Part shown: positions 18,218-27,611 of the stretch, in pieces
Position numbering within the stretch: position 1 is the stretch's first letter
Layout: each line of letters starts with the position of its first letter
Origin: Bacillota bacterium
GTDB taxonomy: Bacteria; Bacillota; Sulfobacillia; JACIYH01
Length of the DNA: 64,000 nucleotides
Assembly (NCBI GenBank): GCA_040757085.1
Contig: JBFLXJ010000031.1
Coordinates: forward strand, 41,633 to 105,632
Reading direction: 5' to 3'
Notes under the pieces: model-generated
Told to the model about the DNA's origin: nothing
The model's database searches: none
Seen by the model: the letters and a program-made list of their open reading frames with translations, nothing else
Made by a program: the position numbers and the translations under genes

Positions 18218-19150
18218 CTAGTCGTAGCGAATGCGCGGATCCAGGAAGCAGTACAGGATGTCAACGATGAGGTTCGCCATGACTATCATGGCAGCCGAAA
18301 GGAGTACCACTCCCTGTACCACGAAGTAATCCCGGCTGTACAATGAGTTGATGGCCAACCGCCCGATTCCCGGCCAGGCGAAGATGTGTTCTACGATGAA
18401 GGAACCGCTCATGATGTAGGCCAGCCGGAAGCCCATCAGGGTGACCACCGGGATAGCGGCATTCTTCAGGACATGCTTGTAAACCACCACTCGTTCCGCC
18501 AGGCCCTTGGCTCGCGCCGTGCGGACATAGTCCTGGTTCAAAGCCTCCAGCATCGCGGAGCGCGTCATGCGGGCGAGCCCGGCCGCCTGAGCCGTGCCCA
18601 ACGTTATGGAGGGCAAGACGTAGTGTTTCCAGGTCCCCATCCCGAACACGGGGAAAATGCCCAGGGTGAGGCTGAAGGTAATGATGAGCATCAGGCCCAC
18701 CCAGAAGTTCGGCATGGACAATCCCAGCAAGGCGACGACCGTGCCCGCGTGATCCAGGAACGTGTACTGCTTGAGGGCGGAATATATCCCCACCGGTATA
18801 GCAATCACCAGCGCCAGCGCATAGGCAGCCAGATTCAGCTTGATGGTGTTGGGCAGCCGCGCCAGGATCATGTCCGACACGCGCTCTCTGGTCGTGAAGG
18901 AAATGCCGAAATCAAGCCTGGCAGCCCGCCGGAGCCAGGTGAAGTACTGGACGTACACCGGCTGGTCAAAGCCCCATTCCTTCCGGATAGCCTCCACCAC
19001 CTGTGGCGGCGCATCAAGCCCGGCAACCATCATGACCGGATCGCCGGGTGTCATATGCATGAGCGAGAACACAAGTACGGATACGCCCAGCATGAGGAAC
19101 ACGGCAATGAGCAGTCTTTTGACAGCGTATTGACCAAGACTCAATGTCAC
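18218..19150 (-). CDS. Dipeptide/oligopeptide ABC transporter permease, DppB/OppB type
   Basis: 310 residues from a GTG at 19150. The N-terminal helix (YAVKRLLIAVFLMLGVSVLV) and HMTPGDPVMMVAG are typical of the OppB group, and the EAA loop reads VRTARAKGLAERVVVYKHVLKN. It pairs with the downstream OppC-type permease, 28 bases away, to form the membrane channel. A strong hairpin separates it from the binding-protein gene upstream. Confidence 0.93.
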   Translation of the reverse strand: MTLSLGQYAVKRLLIAVFLMLGVSVLVFSLMHMTPGDPVMMVAGLDAPPQVVEAIRKEWGFDQPVYVQYFTWLRRAARLDFGISFTTRERVSDMILARLPNTIKLNLAAYALALVIAIPVGIYSALKQYTFLDHAGTVVALLGLSMPNFWVGLMLIITFSLTLGIFPVFGMGTWKHYVLPSITLGTAQAAGLARMTRSAMLEALNQDYVRTARAKGLAERVVVYKHVLKNAAIPVVTLMGFRLAYIMSGSFIVEHIFAWPGIGRLAINSLYSRDYFVVQGVVLLSAAMIVMANLIVDILYCFLDPRIRYD

Positions 19151-19163
19151 ATCGCCCCTGAAA

Positions 19164-19197
19164 GGAGGGGTGAGCGCGCGCGTGCGCTCACCCCTCC
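19164..19197 (-). terminator. Strong hairpin after the peptide-binding protein gene
   Basis: GGAGGGGTGAGCGC (19164-19177) and GCGCTCACCCCTCC (19184-19197) form a perfect 14 bp stem. On the operon strand it stands just after the binding-protein stop and is followed by a short TTT. Such structures commonly let the binding protein be made in excess over the permeases. Confidence 0.6.
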
Positions 19198-19203
19198 CTT
19201 AAA

Positions 19204-20811
19204 TCACTTACCCGCCTGCGTGTCCCAGACGCGGTGGATATACTGCAGCTGCCCGAACGGCTCCTGCGTCATCCCCTTGAAGCGAGAGCTGCACACGTTC
19301 ACATGCCGGCTGTGCCACAGGAATATCACAGCCACGTCCTCTGCCACGATCTTCTGGTATTCATCGTAAATGGCCTTGCGCTGATCCGGATCAATGGTCG
19401 TCCGGCCCTTTTCCAGCAGCTCGTCGACCCTGGGGTTGGAGTAGTTGCCCAAGTCGAACCCGCCCTTGGAATGGAAGATGGTGTGGTGGTCGGGGTCGGG
19501 GCTGGCTCCAAACTGGATCAGCGTCACGTCCCAGTTGTCGCGGGTCTTGGTCAGGGCGTCAAGCATCAAGCTCCATTCTCTCTCGCGGATGGTCATTTCG
19601 ATACCAACGTCCTTCAGCCACTTCTGGATAAGCGTGCCCACGTTTCGGCGCAGCTCATCCCCCTGCTTTATCATCAGCTCGATCTTGAACGGCTTGCCGT
19701 CCTTTTCCAGCACCCCGTCGTTGTTCGAGTCAGCCCAGCCGGCAGCCGCCAGCAGCTCCTTCGCCTTGGCCGGGTTGTATGAGAACTTGGGCACATCCGG
19801 GGAGTAATAACGCCCATACGCCTCCGAATACGGCCCGTGCGCCACGACGCCCGTGTAGGGCACCAGGTTTTTCACGATGGCTTCCTTGTCGATGGCGTAG
19901 GCGATGGCCTGGCGCACCCGAACATCCTTGAAGAAAGGATGCCAGTGGTTGAGCCCGAAGAAGTGGAAATCAGTGCGCAAAGCCCAATAAAGGGTGAACT
20001 TGGGATCCTTCTCCAGCCTGGGAATCTCCTCTTCCGGTGTAGCCCACCAGTTGTAATGGGCTTCACCCTTCTCGAGCGCCATGAGCCGCACTGAGGGTTC
20101 CGGAATGTTGACGAACACCAGCTGGTCGAGGTACGGCTTGCCCTCGAAGTAGTCGTCGAACCGCTCCAGAACCACCTTCTCCTCTGGAACCCGTTCCTTG
20201 AACTTAAACGGTCCTGTTCCCAGTGGCGCCTCGTTGTACTTCTCAAGCCCGATCTTTTCCACATGGTGCTTGCAAACGATGGGCTGCGTGGCAATCTTGT
20301 CGAGGAACGGGGCAAACGGCTCCTTCGTGATCACCCGCACGGTATAAGGGTCGACCACCTCGACTTTGTCGACCAGGGCGAAATCGGAGCGCCGGACCGA
20401 CTTGGTCTTGGGATCCATGATCAGATCGTACGTGTACTTCACGTCCTCGGCGGTAAACTCGGTCCCGTCGTGCCACTTAATACCCTTGCGAAGGTAGAAC
20501 GTCCAGACCAGGTTGTCGCTGGACACTTCCCACCTCTCCGCCATCATCGGCACGAGACCGGTGCCGCGGTACATGGCCAGGGGCCTGTGGATGATCCCGC
20601 TGACCGTGTTAGAAGCACCGTCAGTCGCCAGGAATGGACACAGCTGGGTAACGTCGGCATACTGGGCAATGACAAAGGTGCCTCCATACTTGGGCTCCTC
20701 AGCCGCAGGAGCCTCCGGGGCAGACGGCCCAGCGCTTCTCTTGCCCGCGCAACCCGAAAGGCTCACCAGCATAACAACGGCGAGTAAAGCCACAGCCACC
20801 CTTCTCAACAT
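19204..20811 (-). CDS. Peptide ABC transporter substrate-binding lipoprotein (family 5)
   Basis: 535 residues from the ATG at 20811 with GGGGGGAAGG before it. The N-terminus LLAVVMLVSLSGCAGKRS is a lipoprotein signal with the lipidated Cys. The mature part carries the family-5 features YGGTFVIAQYADV, KGIKWHDGTEFTAEDVKYTYD and RVRQAIAYAIDKEAIVKNLV. It binds peptides or related solutes outside the membrane and delivers them to the two permeases downstream. Substrate cannot be told; nickel and opine binders share the fold. Confidence 0.93.
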   Translation of the reverse strand: MLRRVAVALLAVVMLVSLSGCAGKRSAGPSAPEAPAAEEPKYGGTFVIAQYADVTQLCPFLATDGASNTVSGIIHRPLAMYRGTGLVPMMAERWEVSSDNLVWTFYLRKGIKWHDGTEFTAEDVKYTYDLIMDPKTKSVRRSDFALVDKVEVVDPYTVRVITKEPFAPFLDKIATQPIVCKHHVEKIGLEKYNEAPLGTGPFKFKERVPEEKVVLERFDDYFEGKPYLDQLVFVNIPEPSVRLMALEKGEAHYNWWATPEEEIPRLEKDPKFTLYWALRTDFHFFGLNHWHPFFKDVRVRQAIAYAIDKEAIVKNLVPYTGVVAHGPYSEAYGRYYSPDVPKFSYNPAKAKELLAAAGWADSNNDGVLEKDGKPFKIELMIKQGDELRRNVGTLIQKWLKDVGIEMTIREREWSLMLDALTKTRDNWDVTLIQFGASPDPDHHTIFHSKGGFDLGNYSNPRVDELLEKGRTTIDPDQRKAIYDEYQKIVAEDVAVIFLWHSRHVNVCSSRFKGMTQEPFGQLQYIHRVWDTQAGK

Positions 20812-21037
20812 AAAAACCTTCCCCCCTTTACAGCAAATGACAGGACCTCTTGTCTGCATATTATCTGCTGCTTCTCCCACCCGCCCGAGCTCTCGCCCTC
20901 CCTTCACCCGGCCCGATGCCTCAAGCTATTTCGATGCGGGGGGCAACAGCTCCTTCTTTTTTGTCATATCACAAACCGCCCTCTCGCCCCCGTAGACCCC
21001 CACGGCCCGCCCTGGACGGCGAGGCAGGGCAACTCAC

Positions 21038-21157
21038 TCAATGGATTACCGGCGGAGTAACCATGACATAGATACCCATTAGCACGAGGCCGGCGATCGT
21101 TACGACCACCCATGCCATTAGATCGCCCGAGCACATTCCGCGGCGCCTCAAGGTCAC
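21038..21157 (-). CDS. Small single-pass membrane protein, unknown
   Basis: A 39-codon frame from GTG at 21157 (or ATG at 21136) to TGA. The predicted peptide has a basic start (MTLRRRG), then a hydrophobic stretch LMAWVVVTIAGLVLMGIYVMV and the end TPPVIH. GAGGAGG lies immediately upstream and overlaps the stop of the preceding 537-residue gene, so the two could be translationally coupled. I do not recognise it; function unknown. It may be a small subunit of the upstream membrane protein. Confidence 0.45.
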   Translation of the reverse strand: MTLRRRGMCSGDLMAWVVVTIAGLVLMGIYVMVTPPVIH

Positions 21158-21165
21158 CGCCCTCC

Positions 21166-22779
21166 TCACCAAGGATTCGTCCTGGCCAGCCCCAGCGAGA
21201 AGTACCAGAAAAGCCATGCGGCTAGAGCAATGGTTAACTCCAGCACATCATGGGCACGCCCTCGCGGCCGCCGCCAGGCCCAGAAGCCCGTGCTCAGGCA
21301 ACTGGCCAATACCACGGCGACAAGGTCATCACGCAGACCTGCCGGCCGCGAAAGCAGCTCCACAAAGACGGAAGGCGCCCACAGCCGTAGCACTGCCACC
21401 CATACACCCATAAGGACGCTCAGGGTGATCCAGCGGGGCTCTGCACTCACAACCCTTAGCCTGGATAGGGCAAACACGAGCACCAGGCTTCCAATGAGCA
21501 ACCCCACGTTTACCAGCGTCTGCATCAGACCCAGCGCTAAAACGCTGGCCAACCTGAGGGGGATGCCAACAAGGACGTGACCCTCGGTGAGTCCCACCAG
21601 ATTCCACCTGGTTATCCGGGCGCCCGCTTTCGTATGCATGTATACCACATCGTAAGCACCCTGCCGGTCCACCGACAGAGCCAAAAAATGATGATGGCCG
21701 TCCCGGTCCCGGGCAACCGCCGGATAGAAACATCCCGGTAAGTGCCGCGTCAGCGCCACGGGCTGCTTCGACCGGACATCCGGGAGAAAGTAACACATGG
21801 CCCTCGCAGGTCTACCCTCGGCCCGGCCCCAGGCCAGGGTTGCTCCCTCGCCCGGTAGAGCCATAATCTGGGGGTTGAGGCACTTTCCTCCCTGGACCAG
21901 CCACGGATCTCGCAGGCAGCAGCCAGACTCATCGACCTCGATAAACCACAAGCCTTCCCTGCGAGACGGCTCTTCCGCGGGAGATCCCACCAGCACGACC
22001 CAGAACCCGCCCGATGGCGTCGCCGCGACGGAAAAGGACTCGCCTCCGTCCGGGGCATAATAGTCCAGCAGCTTCCTCGGTTCGCCCCCGGCCAGCGGTC
22101 GGCCATGCAGCGAGTGGTAGTTCGCAACTTTCCTCTCGGCCCAGAACACCCACGGCTCCCGACCCACAGCCAGTTGCGAAAGTACACATGGCTCAGACGG
22201 GACATGCAACCAGGTCGGCTCACCAATGCGACCGCCGTCGATGGTGCTACCTCTCAAGGCCAGTTTGCCGCCACTACTGTCACACCACACAAGCCGAACC
22301 AGATTCCGGAAAACAGCAACCCGTGGGCTGATCATCGTAAGTGGGGTTTCGGCCACGGGACGGACGCGGAATCCCGATCCCGCCTCGGCTGCAGCGTAGT
22401 ACAGGCGGGTCATCGAACCCACACGCGCTGTAAACACGATGTGCACCACCCCGGGCACTGCAGCCAGGGCTACTTCCCTCGCCTCTCCGGGCTCCCTCCA
22501 CACCCACTCCGCCTGCAAGTGGGCTTCGCCCGGGCCCAGGCAACCGTAGCGGATCCCGACGCCCTGCTCATGGTCTTCCAGCCAGGCCAGGTGAATTGAC
22601 CGGCCCTCACCATCGATACACACGGCCAGGTCCTGGGAAAAACGGGATGCCTTCCCCAGAACCGCCACCTCAGACCAGCCGACGGGCCACCCGTAGGGAG
22701 CGGCCCGGGCCGCACCGCCCCACAGGCAGATCACGGCCAGGAGTAAGACTATGGGAACACAGCGACGCAACGCCCTCAC
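21166..22779 (-). CDS. Exported beta-propeller-like protein with C-terminal membrane helices, unknown function
   Basis: 537 residues. A signal peptide (VPIVLLLAVICLWGGAARAA) is followed by about 370 residues of repeated beta-rich segments, several with the pattern xxIHLAWLxD, VVHIVFTAR, VRLVWCDSS and ATLAWGRA, which suggests a propeller facing outward. Residues about 405-537 contain four or five hydrophobic helices (VLALGLMQTLVNVGLLIGSL onward). I know no named family. It stands alone between sucD and the peptide transporter, with the small membrane ORF directly after it. Confidence 0.7.
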   Translation of the reverse strand: MRALRRCVPIVLLLAVICLWGGAARAAPYGWPVGWSEVAVLGKASRFSQDLAVCIDGEGRSIHLAWLEDHEQGVGIRYGCLGPGEAHLQAEWVWREPGEAREVALAAVPGVVHIVFTARVGSMTRLYYAAAEAGSGFRVRPVAETPLTMISPRVAVFRNLVRLVWCDSSGGKLALRGSTIDGGRIGEPTWLHVPSEPCVLSQLAVGREPWVFWAERKVANYHSLHGRPLAGGEPRKLLDYYAPDGGESFSVAATPSGGFWVVLVGSPAEEPSRREGLWFIEVDESGCCLRDPWLVQGGKCLNPQIMALPGEGATLAWGRAEGRPARAMCYFLPDVRSKQPVALTRHLPGCFYPAVARDRDGHHHFLALSVDRQGAYDVVYMHTKAGARITRWNLVGLTEGHVLVGIPLRLASVLALGLMQTLVNVGLLIGSLVLVFALSRLRVVSAEPRWITLSVLMGVWVAVLRLWAPSVFVELLSRPAGLRDDLVAVVLASCLSTGFWAWRRPRGRAHDVLELTIALAAWLFWYFSLGLARTNPW

Positions 22780-22874
22780 CGGTTACTCCCCACCACCGCG
22801 CCATCTTTACTCCGCACCCCCCGGCGAATCCTGCCGCCCGCGTTCTGCCGTGGTGGTGGGACCGACCCGGTGAG

Positions 22875-23759
22875 TCAGGAGCGGGCGAGGGCCTCCCTGA
22901 CCAGTTGGGGGACTTCCCAGGGGAGGGAGGCCACCCGGGCCCCTGCCTGTTGCAGGGCAGCCACCTTGCCCTCGAATGTGCCCCGGCCCCGCTCGATGAT
23001 GGCACCGGCGTGGCCCATGCGCTTGCCGGGCGGGGCTGACTTTCCGGCCAGGTAGGCCACCACCGGCTTGGACATGGTCCGGATGTACTCGGCGGCCTCC
23101 TCCTCGGCAGTGCCGCCGATTTCCCCTACCAGCACCACAACCCTGGTCTCGTCGTCCCGCGAGAATAACTCGAGCAGGTCCACGAACGACAGCCCCACCA
23201 CGCGGTCGCCGCCCATGCCCACCACCGTGGACTGGCCCAATCCCGCCGCGGAAAGAGCAGCCGCCACCTCGTAAGATAGGGTGCCACTGCGGGCCGCAAT
23301 CCCCACCGGGCCCGGCGTGTAAATGCCACCGGGCATGATCCCGAGCTTGGTCCGGCCGGGAGATATGATTCCAAAGGTGTTGGGCCCCACCACCGTGGCA
23401 CCCCGGAAGGAGGCAAAGGCCATGACTTGCATGGCGTCGTGCACCGGGATATGCTCCGTGATCATCACCAGCAGCTTGATACCGGCCTCCAGGGCTTCGA
23501 AGGCCGCGTCCCTGGCGAACGGGGCCGGGACAAAGATCACCGAGGCGTTGGCGCCATGGCCGGCCACAGCTTCTTCCACGGTGTCATAAACGGGAACCCC
23601 GTGCACCTCGCGGCCTCCCCTTCCCGGAGATGTGCCCGCCACCACACGGGTACCGTAATCGAGCATCTGGCGGGTATGAAATGCCCCCTGGTTTCCCGTG
23701 ATCCCCTGCACCAGTACCCTGGTAGCGCCGTCAACCAGAATTCCCACTGTCTGCTCCAC
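22875..23759 (-). CDS. sucD: Succinyl-CoA synthetase (ADP-forming), alpha subunit
   Basis: 294 residues, the normal length. LVQGITGNQGAFHTRQMLDYGTRVV is the CoA-binding fold; GPNTFGIISPGRTKLGIMPG and SRSGTLSYE-like ARSGTLSYEV follow. The phosphorylated active-site His is in GKRMGHAGAI near residue 245. Together with SucC it converts succinyl-CoA, ADP and Pi to succinate, CoA and ATP. It starts directly after the sucC stop and ends the 2-oxoacid operon. Confidence 0.96.
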   Translation of the reverse strand: MEQTVGILVDGATRVLVQGITGNQGAFHTRQMLDYGTRVVAGTSPGRGGREVHGVPVYDTVEEAVAGHGANASVIFVPAPFARDAAFEALEAGIKLLVMITEHIPVHDAMQVMAFASFRGATVVGPNTFGIISPGRTKLGIMPGGIYTPGPVGIAARSGTLSYEVAAALSAAGLGQSTVVGMGGDRVVGLSFVDLLELFSRDDETRVVVLVGEIGGTAEEEAAEYIRTMSKPVVAYLAGKSAPPGKRMGHAGAIIERGRGTFEGKVAALQQAGARVASLPWEVPQLVREALARS

Positions 23760-24908
23760 CTACCCCCGCTGCCCAGCCCGGGCCAGCTCGACCGCCCGAG
23801 CGGCAGCCTCCTCCATGTGGCGAAGCACGGCTATGCCCTCTTCCTGCAGCACCCTGGTCGCCTGCTCCTCGTTGGTACCCACCAGGCGCACGACAAGGGG
23901 CACGCTGAAGCCCATATCCCTCTTGACCCGCACGATCGCCCGGGCCACCTCATCGCAGCGGGTGATGCCTCCGAAGATGTTGATCAGCATCACACGGGGC
24001 CTGGTCTGCAGCAACGCTTCCATGGCGCAGGACATCAGGTCTGCCGCCGCTCCCCCACCCGCGTCCAGAAAGTTGGCCGGCCGGCCCCCGTAACGGGCCA
24101 GCACGTCCAGCGTGGCCATGGTTATACCCGCCCCGTTGGCCATCACCGCGATGTCTCCGTCCAGCTGCACGAAGGAAAGCCCCAGGCTCTTCACCCGCCG
24201 TTCCAGCTCGGTGCCCTCTTCCACCCGGGGCAGGTCGGGCTGACGGTACAGGGCCTCGTCGTCCACGCTCAGGCGGGCATCCGCCGCCACCAGGCGCCGC
24301 CCGCCGCCGGGGCCCACCCCACCCGGCGCTTCCACGACCGCCAGGGGGTTGATCTCCACCAGTTCCGCATCGCAGTGGCGGAACACACCCCAGAGGCGCA
24401 GGGCAACATCCTCGAACTGGCGGGCCAGGGGACCATCCAGGCCCAGGCGACGGGCCACAAGCCTCCCCACATAAGGCTGCATCCCCCAGGTGATGTCCAG
24501 GGGCTTCCTAACGATGGCCCGCTCGGGAACCTCCTCGATGTCCATTCCCCCGTGGGCGGAAGCTATGAGCAGGGGACGGCGGGCGCTTCCCTCCACCGCT
24601 ATTCCGAGGTACAGTTCCTTTTCGATGGTCAGCTTCTGCTCCGCCAGGAGCCTCTCCACCCGGTACCCGCGCAGTTCGGTGCCCAGCAGGCGGGCTGCTG
24701 CTTCCCGGGCCTCCCCGGGGGTGTGGGCGAAGGCGATGCCGCCCGCCTTGCCCCGCGCCCCCGCCAGGATCTGTGACTTTATGGCCACGGGGCCCAATTC
24801 CCGGCACGCCTTTTCAGCCTCCTCCGGCGAGCAGCACACCCGACCTTCGGGCACCGGGATCCCGGCCCGGCGGAAAACCTCTTTAGCCATGTACTCGAAG
24901 AACTTCAC
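23760..24908 (-). CDS. sucC: Succinyl-CoA synthetase (ADP-forming), beta subunit
   Basis: 382 residues. The ATP-grasp N-terminal half includes KSQILAGARGKAGGIAFA and ELVEINPLAVVE; the C-terminal CoA-ligase half has NGAGITMATLDVLARYGG, ANFLDAGGGA and INIFGGITRCDEVARAIV. The start overlaps the end of the gamma subunit of the ferredoxin oxidoreductase by 26 bases, showing tight coupling. The residue usually setting purine choice cannot be judged by eye, so ADP rather than GDP is assumed. Confidence 0.96.
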   Translation of the reverse strand: MKFFEYMAKEVFRRAGIPVPEGRVCCSPEEAEKACRELGPVAIKSQILAGARGKAGGIAFAHTPGEAREAAARLLGTELRGYRVERLLAEQKLTIEKELYLGIAVEGSARRPLLIASAHGGMDIEEVPERAIVRKPLDITWGMQPYVGRLVARRLGLDGPLARQFEDVALRLWGVFRHCDAELVEINPLAVVEAPGGVGPGGGRRLVAADARLSVDDEALYRQPDLPRVEEGTELERRVKSLGLSFVQLDGDIAVMANGAGITMATLDVLARYGGRPANFLDAGGGAAADLMSCAMEALLQTRPRVMLINIFGGITRCDEVARAIVRVKRDMGFSVPLVVRLVGTNEEQATRVLQEEGIAVLRHMEEAAARAVELARAGQRG

Positions 24909-25470
24909 GGCTCATCCCCCGTCCCGCCGTTCCCGCTACCCGGACCCCTATCGCCATTCCCGCCCTCAGGGCCCTGCGGTTGAGATCCTCGGTCTGCCTG
25001 GGAACCCGCGCGAGAACGGCCTGTTCGAGCGGTCCCGGTGGAACAATTTCCGTCACGGCGGCCAGCACCCCCAGCGCCACTATGTTGGCCGCTATATCGC
25101 GCCCCACTTCCTCGCGGGCAATGCGGGTCATCGGGACCCGCAGCACCCGATACGGCCCCGGGGGTACGTCCCCGACCAGGTCGCCGTCGGCCAGCAACAG
25201 GCCGCCCTCCTTCAGGCTGCCAGCGTATCGCCCGCACGCCACCTGGGTCATCACCAGCAGCAGGTCGGGACGCGTCACCTTGGGGTAGTCGATGTCTTCA
25301 TCGGAGATGATCACCTCGGCCCGGGCAGCACCTCCGCGAGACTCGGGCCCGTATGACTGTGTCTGGACCACGTTCCAGCCGGCCCGCACCGCCGCATCCG
25401 CCAGGATTATCCCGGCGGTAATCAGGCCCTGTCCCCCCGACCCGGCCAGGCGCACTTCCCACCTCGTCAC
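24883..25470 (-). CDS. korC: 2-oxoacid:ferredoxin oxidoreductase, gamma subunit
   Basis: 195 residues. RLAGSGGQGLITAGIILADA and the QSYGPESRGGAARAEVIIS block are standard for gamma subunits of the 2-oxoglutarate/2-oxoisovalerate group. It overlaps korB by four bases and sucC by 26. The extension after about residue 180 (VAGTAGRGMSREVLRVHG) is poorly conserved and lies mostly in the overlap with sucC. Confidence 0.93.
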   Translation of the reverse strand: MTRWEVRLAGSGGQGLITAGIILADAAVRAGWNVVQTQSYGPESRGGAARAEVIISDEDIDYPKVTRPDLLLVMTQVACGRYAGSLKEGGLLLADGDLVGDVPPGPYRVLRVPMTRIAREEVGRDIAANIVALGVLAAVTEIVPPGPLEQAVLARVPRQTEDLNRRALRAGMAIGVRVAGTAGRGMSREVLRVHG

Positions 25471-26291
25471 CGCGACTCACCTCCCGCCGCCAGGCGGGCG
25501 ACCAGGTCCAGATAAGAGCGGGTGTACTCGGGCACACCCTCGTCCCGGTGGAACTCACCGATTACCACCCGCCCCCTGAGTTCCTCGGGGTCCATGCGCT
25601 GGGCCTGCGCCAGCGTGACCGCCCGCTCCCGGTACCATTGCAGCATCTTCACGGGATCGCCCATCCGGTTGCCACGCCCGAAATAAGTCGGGCACTGGCT
25701 GAGAACCTCCACGAAGGCAAACCCATGGTGCCGGAGCGCCCGTGCCACGTACTCGATCGTCTGGTGGATGTGGTAGGTGGTGCTGCGCGCCACGTAACTC
25801 GCCCCCGCCGCCTGTACCACGCGACACAGGTCGAACTCCCGCTCGAGGTGTCCGTACGGCGCCGTGGATGCCCTCGCGCCGGTGGGCGTGAGCGGGGAAT
25901 ACTGGCCGCTCGTCATACCGTAAATCCCGTTGTTGAAGCAAACGCAGGTGATGCCTATATTCCGACGGGCGGCGTGGATGAGGTGATTCCCTCCGATAGC
26001 CGCCAGGTCGCCGTCGCCGGCCAGAACTATCACCGTCAGGTCGGGGCGAGCCAGTTTGATGCCGGTGGCGAAAGCCAGCGCCCGGCCGTGGGTGGTGTGC
26101 AGGGCATCCATGTCCAGGTAACCCACCGCCCGGGACGAACACCCGATCCCGGACACCGCCACCGCCCGATCCTGGTCAAGGCCGATCCTGTCCATGGCCC
26201 GGATCACCGCCCCCAGCACTATGCCGTGGCCACATCCCGCGCACCACAGGTGCGGTAACCGTTCGCGCCGCACGTAGCACAACCCCTGCAT
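25467..26291 (-). CDS. korB: 2-oxoacid:ferredoxin oxidoreductase, beta (TPP-binding) subunit
   Basis: 274 residues. CAGCGHGIVLGAV gives the cluster or structural cysteines near residue 18; the thiamine diphosphate site is GDGDLAAIGGNHLIHAARRN, then NNGIYGMTSGQYSPLTPTG. The sequence type matches KorB-like 2-oxoglutarate synthases. It starts right after korA. SucCD being next in line favours 2-oxoglutarate over pyruvate as the substrate. Confidence 0.94.
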   Translation of the reverse strand: MQGLCYVRRERLPHLWCAGCGHGIVLGAVIRAMDRIGLDQDRAVAVSGIGCSSRAVGYLDMDALHTTHGRALAFATGIKLARPDLTVIVLAGDGDLAAIGGNHLIHAARRNIGITCVCFNNGIYGMTSGQYSPLTPTGARASTAPYGHLEREFDLCRVVQAAGASYVARSTTYHIHQTIEYVARALRHHGFAFVEVLSQCPTYFGRGNRMGDPVKMLQWYRERAVTLAQAQRMDPEELRGRVVIGEFHRDEGVPEYTRSYLDLVARLAAGGESR

Positions 26292-27377
26292 CTACACGCC
26301 CTCCAGCACGTCGAGCAACTCGTCCGGACGGATGAGCTGCGAATCCACCCTGCTGTATCCCACCACGCGGCAGCGCCCGCCCGCCGCCCGCTCCACCTCG
26401 CCCACCAGCTGGCCAAGGTTCATCTCGGGCACGATCATCACCGAGGCCCCGGCGGCGACGGACTCCACTTCCTCGCGCGGGAAAGGCCACAGGGTGGCCA
26501 AGCGCAACAGGCCGGCCCGTTTCCCCATCTCCCGGGCCATGCGCACCGCCCTCAGGGCCGAGCGCGCCACGGACCCGTACGCCACCAGAACCACGTCGGC
26601 GTCCTCCAGGTACCACCGTTCCACAAGGGTCAGTTCGCGACGCCGCTTTTCCACCTTGGCACACAGCCTTCTGATGAACTTATCCGCTACCTCCGGATTC
26701 TCCGTCCAGAACCCGGCGTCATCGTGGTACAGTCCCGTCACCATTACCCGCCTGCCCTCTCCGAACCGCACCAGGGGGGGCACCTCCCCGCCGCACGGCT
26801 GCTGGCCCGGATCCAGGATGCCGGGGTCGGGCAGGACCACCCGCTCGCGCATGTGCCCCACCACCTCGTCGGACAGGAGCACCACCGGCACCCGCAGTTC
26901 ATCCGCCACGGCAAAGGCTCTCACCGTGAGGGTGTATGTCTCCAGGACCGAGCAGGGGCAGAACACCACTACCGGGTGGTCACCGTGGGTTCCCCACCGC
27001 GCCTGCATCACGTCCCCCTGGGCGGGGGAGGTGGGCATCCCCGTCGAGGGACCCACCCGCTGCACGTTGACCACCACGCAGGGCGTCTCCGTGACGGCGG
27101 CATACCCCAGGTTCTCCTGTTTGAGGGAAAACCCCGGCCCCGAAGTGGCAGTCATCGCGCGCATGCCGGCCAGAGAGGCCCCGACCACGGCAGCCATACT
27201 GGCTATCTCATCTTCCATCTGGATGAACCTGCCCCCCACCCGGGGCAACCGTTCCGCCAGCATCTCGGCGATCTCCGTGGAAGGGGTGATGGGGTACCCG
27301 GCGAAAAAGCGCAGACCTGCCTGCAGGGCCCCCTGGACACATGCCTCGTTACCCTGCATGAGACGCGGCTCGGGCAT
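26292..27377 (-). CDS. korA: 2-oxoacid:ferredoxin oxidoreductase, alpha subunit
   Basis: 361 residues. GNEACVQGALQAGLRFFAGYPITPSTEIAE is the hallmark N-terminus (quoted in part; residues 9-38), with ATSGPGFSLKQENLGYA and QRVGPSTGMPTSPAQGDVMQ. The C-terminal domain (VVLVAYGSVARSALRAV) is the transketolase-type end. Together the four subunits oxidise a 2-oxoacid and CoA to acyl-CoA and CO2 with reduction of ferredoxin, or run in reverse. It overlaps the delta-subunit gene by 29 bases. Confidence 0.95.
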   Translation of the reverse strand: MPEPRLMQGNEACVQGALQAGLRFFAGYPITPSTEIAEMLAERLPRVGGRFIQMEDEIASMAAVVGASLAGMRAMTATSGPGFSLKQENLGYAAVTETPCVVVNVQRVGPSTGMPTSPAQGDVMQARWGTHGDHPVVVFCPCSVLETYTLTVRAFAVADELRVPVVLLSDEVVGHMRERVVLPDPGILDPGQQPCGGEVPPLVRFGEGRRVMVTGLYHDDAGFWTENPEVADKFIRRLCAKVEKRRRELTLVERWYLEDADVVLVAYGSVARSALRAVRMAREMGKRAGLLRLATLWPFPREEVESVAAGASVMIVPEMNLGQLVGEVERAAGGRCRVVGYSRVDSQLIRPDELLDVLEGV

Positions 27378-27594
27378 GGTCGGCCGTCACCTCCTTTTCG
27401 ACCACTTCCACGGCAAAGTCCGGGCACCTCAGCTCACAGAGCAGGCACATCGTACAGGCGTCCAGGTTAGCCGCCCGGGGAAGGCCTCCCGGGCCTGCTT
27501 CCAGGACCCTCCCCGGGCAGAAGGCGATGCAGATCCCGCACCGTTTGCACCACGATGGGGTGACCCTGATTTCCGCCGCTGCTTTCCTGCCCAC
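27349..27594 (-). CDS. korD: 2-oxoacid:ferredoxin oxidoreductase, delta (ferredoxin-like) subunit
   Basis: 81 residues from a GTG at 27594, preceded by AGGAGG at seven bases; the longer frame has no ribosome site. Two [4Fe-4S] motifs are seen, CKRCGICIAFCP and CTMCLLCELRCP. It carries electrons from the TPP site to free ferredoxin. It is the first of the oxidoreductase genes, 17 bases after the carboxylate transporter. Confidence 0.93.
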   Translation of the reverse strand: MGRKAAAEIRVTPSWCKRCGICIAFCPGRVLEAGPGGLPRAANLDACTMCLLCELRCPDFAVEVVEKEVTADHARAASHAG

Positions 27595-27611
27595 CGAACC
27601 GCCTCCTGAAA

